From contig OMOD01000145.1 of the NCBI GenBank assembly GCA_900290255.1, positions 1-57,321 of the forward strand: a stretch of DNA of 57,321 nt, in the 5' to 3' direction. The notes beneath the pieces were generated by a model. That model was not told where the DNA came from. It saw only the letters and a list, made by a program, of their open reading frames with translations, and did no database searches. A program made the translations under genes and the position numbers. Positions 25,018-34,731 of this stretch are shown here, piece after piece. Origin of the DNA: Candidatus Sulfotelmatobacter kueseliae. Lineage in GTDB: Bacteria; Acidobacteriota; Terriglobia; Terriglobales; Acidobacteriaceae. Position 1 is the stretch's first letter. Every line of letters begins with the position of its first letter.

Positions 25018-28000
25018 TTACTGCGGGGTAAAGTTCTGGTGATAGCTCAGGTTCACTACGTCCTGGAACATGGGCGTGGCCGGGGGCAAGTTAGCCGGGT
25101 TCAGGAACAGTACGTCAAAATAATAGTCACGAGTGGGGGGGTTGTACACCACCGCGCAGCACTTGAACGTGCCCGTGTCGTATTCCGCGTAATACATGCT
25201 GACCAGGGAGCCGTTGAAGTGCAGAGTTTGGCCGCTCCAATCTTCCAGATAGCGAAGGAAGTTGTGCATTCCTCCATCCGTGCCGAAGTCCTGGGACACG
25301 CCGTTCCAATTCGGTTGCGGGAAGGGAATGTTCTTGCCGCCGGAAACCGCCATGCGGTAGTACCCGTCCGCGGTGGGATACTTGACGCTGATCGTGGTGG
25401 TGCCGTTCGTGAGAGAGTTCTTCCCATTCGTAGTGGGAGCGACGAGGCTGGCTGCATCGTTCCACTGATTCGACAGCACCGTAACCGAGTCGGCGATGAT
25501 AGACGCCGCCGAATGCGATGTCTGCGTGGGAGGCGAGGCGTTCGCCGTACCCCAGAACGCGTCCGCCGAACTGCTGTTGAAGTTCCCTTGCGCGTAGACC
25601 GGGTTTTCCGAGGCGAAGGTAACGCCGCCGCATCCCGTGGGGTTGGCGGCACTCTGGGTGCACGTGCTGGCGGCAGGCATGACGGGAAGCGGGCTCACTC
25701 CGCCGGCGCTCATGCCGCCATCCACCAGCTTGAGCACGTGGCGTGCGCCACTTACGGGATTGGCCAGCCCGACCTGATTGTTGACAGCCAGGGTGAACGA
25801 GCTCGTGCTCAGGTTGTACTGGGCGCAGTTTACGGTGGTATTTACGTTGGCGCTGGTGATGGTGGTGTTGAAGGGAACTCGCAGGAACGGGTTCAGCGGA
25901 TTGGTGTTGGTGTTGACGCCAAAACCATAGCCAAGGTTCTTTTCGCCCCAGTTGTCAAGGACGTTATTCTGATCGACGTCCTCCGGAGAGTAACCATAGT
26001 ACGTCTTCGGTTCCAGAGCTCCGTCAGTCGTGGTGGAAGTCAGATTCTGCGTCGCGTTTATCACATCTTCGATACCGGACTCCCCGCTGATCGAGTTCGC
26101 CGGAGTCTGTCCGCCGTTGGAGGCATTCGGATCGGTAAGCATGCCGCGGTGATCGGAGAAGTAGACGACGTAGCCGTTCAGGGCCGCGTAACTCACGTTC
26201 GCGCCGGTAGTGCCGTTACCCATGGTTCCGTTCAGCCAACGTGTCAGGTTGCCCACGTCGAGCTCGACGGCGTTCATGATGCCGTTGACCGAGCAGGAAG
26301 AATAGGTATTCGGGTAGCCCGTCTGCGTGCTGGTGGGCGAGTAGTTGTTGACCGGGTTGTCGCGCATTTCGCCTTCGCGCGTATCGTAGAAATTAATCGG
26401 CCACCAGGTGTTGTGTGCCGCAATGTTGCCGGCTGATACGGCGACTCCAGGTTGAAGCTGCTGCAAGATCAAAATGGCATTTTCGTTGACCGGGTTCTGG
26501 CCGGCGCCTCCAAACGGAGTTGTGGGCGGAGTGTTGAAGGGCTGCCCGAAGCCCAGTTTCAGCCACTCCTGCGTAACGCCCACAAAGTTTGTGTGGACGT
26601 TGCAGGGAGGGGTCTTGCAATATTCCACGCGAATCCACGGGCCGGTCATCGCAGCCGGACTCGTTGGCTGGCTGGTCAATTCGTCAATCAGCGGAATGGC
26701 GTTGGCTGCGCTCCAGGCGGCACCGTTTTGCAGCCCGGAGTTCGTATAAGGGTAAACCCAGCCTTGAGTAGAAGTCAGGTTCGCTCCGGTCGGGCCTGTC
26801 GCGAAGCCAACGGACTCGACGGTGCCAACGTTTGTGGTCGTGCCTCCGGTAAGAGTCACGGAAGCGTTCGAAGCGTTGTTGAAGGGAGCGGTGTTCCAGG
26901 TGGCTACGTTAGGGAACTGCACGTCCGACGAGTCCGTGCCGGACCAATCGGGATGCAGGTCCGCCTGCGTGTCGGCGATAAGAATCCGGAGCGACGCTTT
27001 GTTATACAGGCGCTCCGAGCCCAGCGTGCCGGTGGGCGATTCCAGTGGCTGCGGCTTGCGCACAATGGAAATTGGATCGGTGCAGGGCGGAGGGTTGCTG
27101 ACGCAACTGTTCTGCACGAAGGGCAGTTGCAGGTTGGTGACGCCGGTCAACGAGTTGGCCAGGTATCCGTTAAAGGTTCCGGTGGAGAGGCTGGGGAAGT
27201 TGGCGTTGGTTGATCCGGCAATCGTAGGATAACCGCCGCTCCAACTGGCGTCTCCCGGGATGGTTCCCCCACCAGGCAGCGCAATACAGTTCGCCCCGGT
27301 GGGCGGGAAGGTGTTGAGTGCGCAGCCCCCGCTGGCGCTGGGTACATAAGTCGTGCCGCCGTACCCGTTGGTGGTCAGGTTGCCGTTCTCCAGCCGATCG
27401 GTAATGATCTGCTGGAAGGCCTGGACTTTGTCGTTGAACACCAGATCGGCCCCGGAGGCGAGAAACAGGTTCTGGTTGGTGTGCACGCGGCCACCGAAGC
27501 TGAAATTCGGTCCGGCAAAGTAGCTGCAGTCGTAACCGCAGAACACGCCAAACTGAAACACGGGGAGCTCGGCCACTTCGACGGTGCGAGTGATGCTGAC
27601 CGTGGCCCCCGACGGACGCGTGGCGATCACACTCAACGTCATGGGAGTGAGTTCGGCGTACAGCCCGGTGTCCGCTCCGCTGGTGACGGTGTTATAGCAA
27701 CTGGGCGGGATAGCGGCGGTGGTTTGCGTCGTCACGCACGGCATCCCCGCGCTGGAGTTCCCGGCTGCAGGAAAGGTGATCTGATTGCTGTAGGTGACGC
27801 CGGGGACCATCGACAACGTCGTAAAGTTGGCCAGAGCTTGAATCTGGGCTTCTGTCGGCGACTGGGTGCTCTCGTATAGCGCAGCCATAGCCGAAGTCAT
27901 GTCTTCCATCCCAGACTCGGCGCCGTAGTAGGCCAGATTAGCCTCGAGGTCATTGCCCCCCATCTTGGCTTCGTCGGTGACCAAGTAGAGAAGGCCGGCG

Positions 28001-28080
28001 GCTATGCCCGACAGCAGCACAAGAATAAGCAGCGATGCAATCAGTGTGAATCCCTGCGAACTATGTTTTCCTGATCCCAT
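25018..28080 (-). CDS. Giant PilX-like minor pilin / pilus-tip protein
   Basis: 1020 residues from ATG 28080 (GGAG five bases upstream). The prepilin leader ends in SSQG, then FTLIASLLILVLLSGIAAGLLYLV. The residue at mature position 5 is Ala, not the Glu found in the three neighbouring pilins. Loss of Glu5 is known from GspK of type II secretion and from PilX-like tip pilins. After a PilX-type EANLAYYGAESGMEDM segment there is a very large Asn/Thr/Gly-rich extracellular part with several Cys pairs (FCGYDCSYF; CKTPPCN; KCC) and a GGRVHTNQNLFLA motif. PilX is normally under 250 residues. A role as tip initiator or adhesin, taking over what PilY1 does elsewhere, is an inference. Last gene of the operon, followed by its terminator. 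Confidence 0.82.
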   Translation of the reverse strand: MGSGKHSSQGFTLIASLLILVLLSGIAAGLLYLVTDEAKMGGNDLEANLAYYGAESGMEDMTSAMAALYESTQSPTEAQIQALANFTTLSMVPGVTYSNQITFPAAGNSSAGMPCVTTQTTAAIPPSCYNTVTSGADTGLYAELTPMTLSVIATRPSGATVSITRTVEVAELPVFQFGVFCGYDCSYFAGPNFSFGGRVHTNQNLFLASGADLVFNDKVQAFQQIITDRLENGNLTTNGYGGTTYVPSASGGCALNTFPPTGANCIALPGGGTIPGDASWSGGYPTIAGSTNANFPSLSTGTFNGYLANSLTGVTNLQLPFVQNSCVSNPPPCTDPISIVRKPQPLESPTGTLGSERLYNKASLRILIADTQADLHPDWSGTDSSDVQFPNVATWNTAPFNNASNASVTLTGGTTTNVGTVESVGFATGPTGANLTSTQGWVYPYTNSGLQNGAAWSAANAIPLIDELTSQPTSPAAMTGPWIRVEYCKTPPCNVHTNFVGVTQEWLKLGFGQPFNTPPTTPFGGAGQNPVNENAILILQQLQPGVAVSAGNIAAHNTWWPINFYDTREGEMRDNPVNNYSPTSTQTGYPNTYSSCSVNGIMNAVELDVGNLTRWLNGTMGNGTTGANVSYAALNGYVVYFSDHRGMLTDPNASNGGQTPANSISGESGIEDVINATQNLTSTTTDGALEPKTYYGYSPEDVDQNNVLDNWGEKNLGYGFGVNTNTNPLNPFLRVPFNTTITSANVNTTVNCAQYNLSTSSFTLAVNNQVGLANPVSGARHVLKLVDGGMSAGGVSPLPVMPAASTCTQSAANPTGCGGVTFASENPVYAQGNFNSSSADAFWGTANASPPTQTSHSAASIIADSVTVLSNQWNDAASLVAPTTNGKNSLTNGTTTISVKYPTADGYYRMAVSGGKNIPFPQPNWNGVSQDFGTDGGMHNFLRYLEDWSGQTLHFNGSLVSMYYAEYDTGTFKCCAVVYNPPTRDYYFDVLFLNPANLPPATPMFQDVVNLSYHQNFTPQ

Positions 28081-28102
28081 GGTTTCTCCTGCCCCCAAAG
28101 CG

Positions 28103-29224
28103 TTACTTGTAGCGATTGCGAAATGCCATATTGCGCGCGCTGACGTCGGTCGCCAGATACATGCTCTGGGACTTGTTGCCGCTGTTGATGATGCTCTGCC
28201 CCATCACTACCAGGTTGATCTTCTGGATGTTGTTGGGGGATTCGCCAGCGCCGATGGGGTTAGCTTGATTGGAGTCGAGCGCGTCGGTCGTCGAGTTGTA
28301 AACGTCAAAAGCGTATTGCAGATTGATAATGTCATCCGCCACTGGCTGCGGAGTAAGCCCGTTGACTTGGCGCATCAGCCGAGGAGTCTGGCCAGCCGCG
28401 GTCGGTACATTCAGATAGTAGGTCACCGCGTAGATCCGATAGGCGGTCACAGGCGTGCCGGTTCCCACATTGCCGGCAATGGCTTTTAAGTTGCCCTTGG
28501 CAGCTGTATCCTGATTGATGTTGAGCGGGTCGGAGTTGGCAAAGGCCATGGTGCCGGTGCAGGGGCAGGCGCCGGTGGAAGAGGTAAGGTTCGTCACCTC
28601 GCCCACAGCCGTGAGGCCGCCGCCCGCGACCATGATCAAGTCGCCGACCTGGATTCCTCCCGCGGAATTGATCGCAGGCGGAGCAGGCGTGTAGGAGGAA
28701 TTGGCCGTCAGAGTGACATTGGCCCCGCTGGTGGCGCTGGTGAAGTACATGTTGTACTCATTCAGCGGGAAGTTGTAATCGGTGTAGATCAGAGTGACGC
28801 TGTCGTTGACAGCGGGTGCCGGAGCAGCGGCGATAACGGCGCTGCCTTCCACCCCATTCAGGTAGCCGGGAATGATGCCGTACATGTAGTTGCCGCTGGG
28901 GTAGGTATTGTTGGTCACATGGCAGGTGCCGGATTGGTCACATGCGAACTTGGACAAACTCGAGTTGGCTCCGGCAGGTAACTGAATTCCTCCCGAGGGC
29001 AGGCCCGCGCCGGCCATGCTGATGTCTTTCACCATGAGATCGACGGCCGCCCGCATGTTCTGCTGGGTTTCGGCCCGCTGTGTGACCAGCAGGGTAGAAG
29101 TCACGCCCATCTTGAACAGGCTGGCGAGGGCCGCCATCACGATCAGGCCCACGGCCATCGAGACCATCAGCTCCACCAAGGTGAAGCCACGTGCCGCGTT
29201 TTGTTTTTGCATCTTCATCATCAT
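28103..29224 (-). CDS. PilW-like minor pilin
   Basis: 373 residues with a class III prepilin signal: a short basic leader ending in AARG, then FTLVELMVSMAVGLIVMAALASLF with Glu at mature position 5. The AETQQNMRAAVDLMVKDISMAG segment after the helix is characteristic of PilW. The rest is a beta-rich, Asn/Thr/Gly-rich pilin head with a few Cys. AGGTGA lies six bases upstream of the ATG. It follows the PilV gene by 17 bases and precedes PilX by 22. Minor pilins PilV, PilW and PilX form the priming complex at the tip of type IV pili. Confidence 0.85.
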   Translation of the reverse strand: MMMKMQKQNAARGFTLVELMVSMAVGLIVMAALASLFKMGVTSTLLVTQRAETQQNMRAAVDLMVKDISMAGAGLPSGGIQLPAGANSSLSKFACDQSGTCHVTNNTYPSGNYMYGIIPGYLNGVEGSAVIAAAPAPAVNDSVTLIYTDYNFPLNEYNMYFTSATSGANVTLTANSSYTPAPPAINSAGGIQVGDLIMVAGGGLTAVGEVTNLTSSTGACPCTGTMAFANSDPLNINQDTAAKGNLKAIAGNVGTGTPVTAYRIYAVTYYLNVPTAAGQTPRLMRQVNGLTPQPVADDIINLQYAFDVYNSTTDALDSNQANPIGAGESPNNIQKINLVVMGQSIINSGNKSQSMYLATDVSARNMAFRNRYK

Positions 29225-29241
29225 GTTTCTGTCACCTGGCC

Positions 29242-29835
29242 TTAGCGGTAGGCCGAAATCAGGGCGTTCACGGTGTAGACGTGCGGATTCGCATTTCCGC
29301 CCGTGGTGTAACTCACGGTCACGACGATCTGCTTCAGCGTCGGATCAACCGTCACCCCGTCTGATTCCAGGGTGGAATTGATTTGGATCGAGCGCGTGAA
29401 ATTGGCCAAGCTCATCGGCAAATCATCGGCAGTGCCCAGGATGCCATCGGGGCCGGGAAGAACCACGCACTCCGGTCCCGCGGTACAAGGCCCGCTGGCC
29501 GGGCAGTTGACGTCATCCGTCGTATTTACCAGTCCGTCGGGCCCCGGGCACAGCAGTTGGGTGGCGCCGGTGGTGAAGATGCCGCCGCTGGCGACGTTGG
29601 CGATTTGCGAGAAGCTGACTTGCTGCGTGTTGCGCGCGGTATAAACGCTCTCCATCGCTTGCAGGGCTTTCTGCCGCGCAATCAGATTCTCCTGCGAGTT
29701 CTGCGTCGCGCTGACAGCCGTGCCAAACGCCGCCAGCAACGTAACGATGCCGATGCCCATGATGGCGATGGCAATCATGGTTTCAATCAGCGTGAATCCG
29801 CTTTGTTCCGATGGGTGTGCAATGGGTTGCGTCAT
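29242..29835 (-). CDS. PilV-like minor pilin with two GPDG-type loops
   Basis: 197 residues. ATG 29835 overlaps the stop of the upstream pilin gene as ATGA, so translation is coupled; GTG 29847 is less likely. The prepilin leader ends EQSG, then FTLIETMIAIAIMGIGIVTLLAAF with Glu5. Two similar acidic loops follow in the head domain: CPGPDGLVNTTDDVNC and LPGPDGILGTADDLP. Loops of this GPDG...TxDD kind occur in bacterial surface proteins and could bind calcium (inference). Cys residues around them may pair. Confidence 0.84.
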   Translation of the reverse strand: MTQPIAHPSEQSGFTLIETMIAIAIMGIGIVTLLAAFGTAVSATQNSQENLIARQKALQAMESVYTARNTQQVSFSQIANVASGGIFTTGATQLLCPGPDGLVNTTDDVNCPASGPCTAGPECVVLPGPDGILGTADDLPMSLANFTRSIQINSTLESDGVTVDPTLKQIVVTVSYTTGGNANPHVYTVNALISAYR

Positions 29836-30443
29836 TGTTGTTTCCACGTGTTGGGTCCACCGTTGTAGAGGCGCCAGCCCCGGACTCTGCCGGTTGTGCC
29901 GTACACATCAATGGCCCGCGAGCTGAAGGCATTGCTGGTTGGTTGCGTAAGGTAGATCACTCCGCTGTTGTAGTTGCCCAGATCGTCTTGCGCCGAACCG
30001 TCCGGGTAGAAAATCAGACAGGGCTGACCGGCCTCCATGACCGTGCAAGCGTTAAAGAGGATGGCAGTGCCCCCGTTGCCGAAGCCATCCGGACCGGGGC
30101 TGGGAAAGCCCGACTGGACTGCGAACTGTATGTCCGGTGGCAGGGCGTAAGTCGCCACGGTCACAGGAGCCGGAGACGCAGCCGGCGGCGGGGAGTAACC
30201 CCAAAGCTGCACGGTTATAGTTCCGGGAGCCGAGGGAACGATGATGTAGCGGTTGCTCTGGGTGATGGCCAGGTTTCTGTACGTGCGCAGCACCGACAAC
30301 GTTATGTCATAAGCCTGGTCCACATGGTTCTTCTTGAACAGCGGCATCAGAGCTATGAAGCCGACACTGGCCATCGTCAGCCCGATGGCGATGACGATCA
30401 TCAGTTCCAGCAGCGAGAATCCGTGACTTTTTTTCGACCTCAT
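29832..30443 (-). CDS. FimT/GspH-like pseudopilin
   Basis: 203 residues, first gene of the minor-pilin operon. The leader ends KKSHG, then FSLLELMIVIAIGLTMASVGFIAL with Glu5. The following helix (NHVDQAYDITLSVLRTYRNLAITQSN) and beta-rich end match GspH/FimT-type minor pilins. It contains one SPGPDGFGNGG loop resembling those in the PilV neighbour. Processing by prepilin peptidase (PilD, not in this window) is expected. It is divergent from the REC-PilZ gene. Confidence 0.85.
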   Translation of the reverse strand: MRSKKSHGFSLLELMIVIAIGLTMASVGFIALMPLFKKNHVDQAYDITLSVLRTYRNLAITQSNRYIIVPSAPGTITVQLWGYSPPPAASPAPVTVATYALPPDIQFAVQSGFPSPGPDGFGNGGTAILFNACTVMEAGQPCLIFYPDGSAQDDLGNYNSGVIYLTQPTSNAFSSRAIDVYGTTGRVRGWRLYNGGPNTWKQQ

Positions 30444-30775
30444 AATAAGTGTCTCTCGCTCGGGAGGGCGACTCGCACGAATTTCGCGCGACTCCCCTCC
30501 AGATCCGGCGATGTCACCCCGGGGAAAAGCGCGGCCTTGCTCGCAAACAACAAAGCGGGCGCGCGGCGATTCATCGCGTCATCTCTACATCCTAGGAAGG
30601 GGTGGAGTGGGCGTCAAAGCACGACAGTTCAACGCCCTGGCGTTGGCCTTTTGTCATCCCCTGTGGTTACCAACGTCAGTGCTGAAGGCAAGTCACTTAC
30701 AAGTGTTGCGAAGGTTTCGCGCATGACCGCGGTAACTTGTGGGAGGAACTGCCGGACCATACCATGGGAGCAGCT
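30444..30775. other. Divergent intergenic region, pilin operon / REC-PilZ gene
   Basis: About 330 bases without a convincing gene. It must hold promoters for both directions, but I cannot point to a clear -35/-10 pair on either strand. Start candidates at 30737 (GTG) and 30764 (ATG) for the PilZ gene were rejected in favour of 30776. Confidence 0.45.
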
Positions 30776-31954
30776 ATGACTCTATCTGCCCTATTGGTGT
30801 GTGTGGACGAGTCGGCGGCCCGGGTATTGCGCGGGGTTCTGGAAGAACTCAGCATCCGGGTCGAGTCCTGTCCAGATTTTGCCCGCGCGGCGATTCGCCT
30901 GGCACAAGACCGTTTTGATGTGGTTCTTGTGGACGGAGAGTCCAACCAGGAAGTGATTGGTTTGTTGCGCGAGAGCCGCCTGTCGCGCCTGAATGACGCT
31001 ACCCTGGCGGTGGTGGTGGTCTCCGGACAAGAGAATATCCGGGAGATGTTCTCCCAGGGCGTCAATTTCGTTCTCTACAAACCGGTGGCCTATGACCGGG
31101 TGCGGAGCAGCTTGCGCGCCGCCCGCGCCGCCATGCGCAAGGAAAAACGCAAGAGCGGACGGGCCGCCGTTCACGCCCATGCCACCGTGGATTACGCCAA
31201 CGTGGAGCAGGAAAGGGCGACGCTGGTCAACTTGGCGCAGGATGGAATGTCGGTGCTGTTTGGCAAGAAATTTCCTCCGACCAGCAAGGTTTACTTTCAG
31301 TTCCGGTTGCCGGACCAGTTGACCACCATACGACTGTCGGGGCAGGTGATCTGGCAGGATTGGAATGGCCGCGCGGGAGTGCAATTCGTGGATGTGCCGA
31401 AGGCGTCACGGCGCCTGCTGGACGAGTTCCTCAGTGCCAACTTACCGAGCGGGTCGCAGCGGGAGCGATTTCCCGATGTGACCGTTGAGGTGGAAGAACC
31501 TCTGGCTATGGCGACCGTAGGAGCCGCAGAACACGGAGGGGAAGAAGGACAGCGCAGGTCGCAGCCCCCAGTCGCGGCCGAACGCTCGGGACAGTCGTCT
31601 GAACAACCGTCAGAACCATCAGCCGATGCCGATAACCGACGGGCGCAGACCCGCTACGCCTGCCGTTTGGGGGCGGAGGTTTACCGCACCGGTACTCCCG
31701 TGCCTCATCACTGCTGCTTGACGGACCTGAGTTCGGGCGGGTGTTATCTGGAAGTGTCTCTGCCGTTCCCGTCGGGCTCTACGGTCGAGATTCTGGTTCG
31801 CACCTATGAGATCAAGTTGCGCTTGCGCGGAACCGTGCAAGCCTCGCATCCCGGCTACGGGATGGGAGTAGCGTTTGAGTTAAAGACGAAGGAAGAACGC
31901 GACAACGTGAAGCGGCTTACCGACTTCGTGGCCGCTACGACCAAAAGCTCCTAA
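30776..31954 (+). CDS. REC-PilZ-PilZ regulator (c-di-GMP effector type)
   Basis: 392 residues from ATG 30776 (GGGAG five bases upstream). REC-like domain at 1-118 with acidic Asp11, phospho-acceptor Asp53 (VVLVDGES), Ser83 and Lys102 (VLYKPV), so it could still be phosphorylated. First PilZ domain at about 123-225: RKSGR at 125-129 is present, but the second motif is degenerate (NLAQDG). An acidic, Gln/Ser-rich linker follows, then a second PilZ at about 285-390 with canonical RAQTR (289-293) and DLSSGG (317-322), expected to bind c-di-GMP. Its position divergent from the minor-pilin operon suggests control of pilus assembly or motility, which is an inference. Confidence 0.85.
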   Translation: MTLSALLVCVDESAARVLRGVLEELSIRVESCPDFARAAIRLAQDRFDVVLVDGESNQEVIGLLRESRLSRLNDATLAVVVVSGQENIREMFSQGVNFVLYKPVAYDRVRSSLRAARAAMRKEKRKSGRAAVHAHATVDYANVEQERATLVNLAQDGMSVLFGKKFPPTSKVYFQFRLPDQLTTIRLSGQVIWQDWNGRAGVQFVDVPKASRRLLDEFLSANLPSGSQRERFPDVTVEVEEPLAMATVGAAEHGGEEGQRRSQPPVAAERSGQSSEQPSEPSADADNRRAQTRYACRLGAEVYRTGTPVPHHCCLTDLSSGGCYLEVSLPFPSGSTVEILVRTYEIKLRLRGTVQASHPGYGMGVAFELKTKEERDNVKRLTDFVAATTKSS

Positions 31955-32004
31955 GAGCAGTTCTCAGTTCCTCTTGCCTCGCAGCAGACTGCTCCCCTGT
32001 CGAC

Positions 32005-33636
32005 TCACTTCATCTTGGAGTTATCGCTCTTGAGGATGAAGGCCGCCACGTTATCGTGGATCGCCTTCAGAGAGGCCTCGTGGGCATAGACCATGTGCCC
32101 AGATTCATAAAACTGAAATTCGATGTTTTTTTGCAATTCCGGCGGAATCGGCAAGTGTTGCATTTCATAAACGCCCTCATAGAACGGAGTAGCGAGATCA
32201 AAATAACCCGCGTTCAAAAGGACTTTGAGAGTGGGGTTGTACTTCATCGCGGCGGCGAGGTCGAGCATGACGTTGGTTGCCCCGGGCAAGGGGAAGGGGA
32301 CGCCGGGAGGCTGGTGCGCAAAACTCCACCATTTGAAGAGTTCAATTTCCGGTTTGTATTCCTTGTTCTCCCCATACTTCAGATCCTTTCGTACATAGTC
32401 GTTGAATGCGGAAACGTAGGCGGAAGAGATCGCCGCCGATTGCGGATCGTACTCCGCCTCTTTGCTGAGCGGATCAAACGTGGGTCCGGAGAAGCGCGTG
32501 TCCAGCCGGCCGGTGGTGAGGTTGCTTTCGTCCTGCAGGTTCTTCTCGAATTCTCCGCCGTTGATGCGCAGGTCGGCCTTCTCGATGTATGCAACCGGAA
32601 GGCCGGTGTATTCATGAAGCTTGTTGGCGATGGCGTGGCGTTGGTCCGTTGGCAGCGAGGAGCCCGCCAGGAGCGCCAGAGCGTAATCGTTCATGGCGAA
32701 GTGCTCGACCTCGGCTAGCAGAGCCGCGAGATCCGGATGAGGGCTGGGCAGTTTGTGGTGATACCAGGCGGAGGCGGCATAGGTCGGCAGATTGAGTTGA
32801 TACGCCACATCGACGCCGGGATTGAAGTCAGGAAAATCTGAATCGAGCGAGAAGTTCAAGATTTGCGATAGAAGGATCACACCGTTGAAGTCGATATCGC
32901 GTTCAGTTTCCAGAATATTGCTGAGGACAGCAGATCGCGTCGTGCCGTAGCTTTCGCCGAACAGATACTTGGGCGAATTCCAGCGCCCGTAGCGGGAGAG
33001 GAATTGTGAAATGAAATCGCCAAACGCCCACGCGTCCGGATCGATCCCGTAGAAGGCTTTCTCCTTGTCTCTTCCGGCGATGCGGCTGAAGCCGGTGCCG
33101 GGGGCGTCCACAAAAACCAGATCGCTCACATCGAGCAGGCTGTATTCGTTGTTAACCACGGAATAGGGTGCGGCCGGGGTATGGGTATCATCGGCTGTAA
33201 CCACGCGCTTCGGCCCGAATGCCCCCATGTGAAGCCACACGGTCGAGGAACCCGGACCGCCGTTATAGAGAAACGTAACCGGACGTGGGGCGCCTTTGTT
33301 GTCAGATTTGAAATAGGCAACGTAAAACATGCTGGCTTCCGGTGACTTGTTCTTCGGATCCGGATCGGCATTCTGCGGGACATCGTCCCAGCCTTTGGGA
33401 TGCACGACCAGGGTGCCGGCAAATGCGTCGTAATTAATGACATTTCCGTTGATCGTGACCGAGCCCTTGCTGGCCTGTTGCTCCGGCTTGAACTGTTCGG
33501 GCTTTGCTGTATCGGCCTTGGCGGCTTCGGCTTTGGCGGTTGACGTTTCGTCTTTTGCCTGCGCCTGAATCAGGGCAACCGGCAGCGCGACGGTGGCGAT
33601 CGTTAGTGTGACGAACCTCAAGAAGAGCGTCCGCAT
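32005..33636 (-). CDS. Serine carboxypeptidase, peptidase family S10
   Basis: 543 residues from ATG 33636 (GGAG nine bases upstream), with a signal peptide (TLTIATVALPVALIQAQA) and a Lys/Ala-rich linker. The S10 marks are clear: NGGPGSSTVWLHMGAFGP, catalytic Ser in LFGESYGTTR, Asp in LNAGYFDLATPF and His in YESGHMVYAHE. S10 enzymes trim C-terminal residues from peptides at acidic pH. They are typical of eukaryotes but frequent in Acidobacteria, where they are exported. It probably works in the periplasm or outside the cell in peptide scavenging. The gene stands alone. Confidence 0.92.
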   Translation of the reverse strand: MRTLFLRFVTLTIATVALPVALIQAQAKDETSTAKAEAAKADTAKPEQFKPEQQASKGSVTINGNVINYDAFAGTLVVHPKGWDDVPQNADPDPKNKSPEASMFYVAYFKSDNKGAPRPVTFLYNGGPGSSTVWLHMGAFGPKRVVTADDTHTPAAPYSVVNNEYSLLDVSDLVFVDAPGTGFSRIAGRDKEKAFYGIDPDAWAFGDFISQFLSRYGRWNSPKYLFGESYGTTRSAVLSNILETERDIDFNGVILLSQILNFSLDSDFPDFNPGVDVAYQLNLPTYAASAWYHHKLPSPHPDLAALLAEVEHFAMNDYALALLAGSSLPTDQRHAIANKLHEYTGLPVAYIEKADLRINGGEFEKNLQDESNLTTGRLDTRFSGPTFDPLSKEAEYDPQSAAISSAYVSAFNDYVRKDLKYGENKEYKPEIELFKWWSFAHQPPGVPFPLPGATNVMLDLAAAMKYNPTLKVLLNAGYFDLATPFYEGVYEMQHLPIPPELQKNIEFQFYESGHMVYAHEASLKAIHDNVAAFILKSDNSKMK

Positions 33637-33768
33637 CGAGCGTTTCTCCGTGAGTGAGAAGTCTCCGTCTTTGATGACGAACGTCAATGTATCACGTTCC
33701 CGCCGGGGGAAGCTCGTCGCGTTCGCAGGGTAGGAGAAAGACGGGTGGGCAGGCCGCGTGGGCGGGGG

Positions 33769-34727
<959 letters not shown>

Positions 34728-34731
<4 letters not shown>

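Noticed and set aside
24955..26436. Long open frame on the plus strand opposite the giant PilX-like gene
   Set aside because: It is the antisense of a real prepilin gene, is rich in Arg/Val/Gly without family resemblance, and runs across the terminator at 24961-25000.
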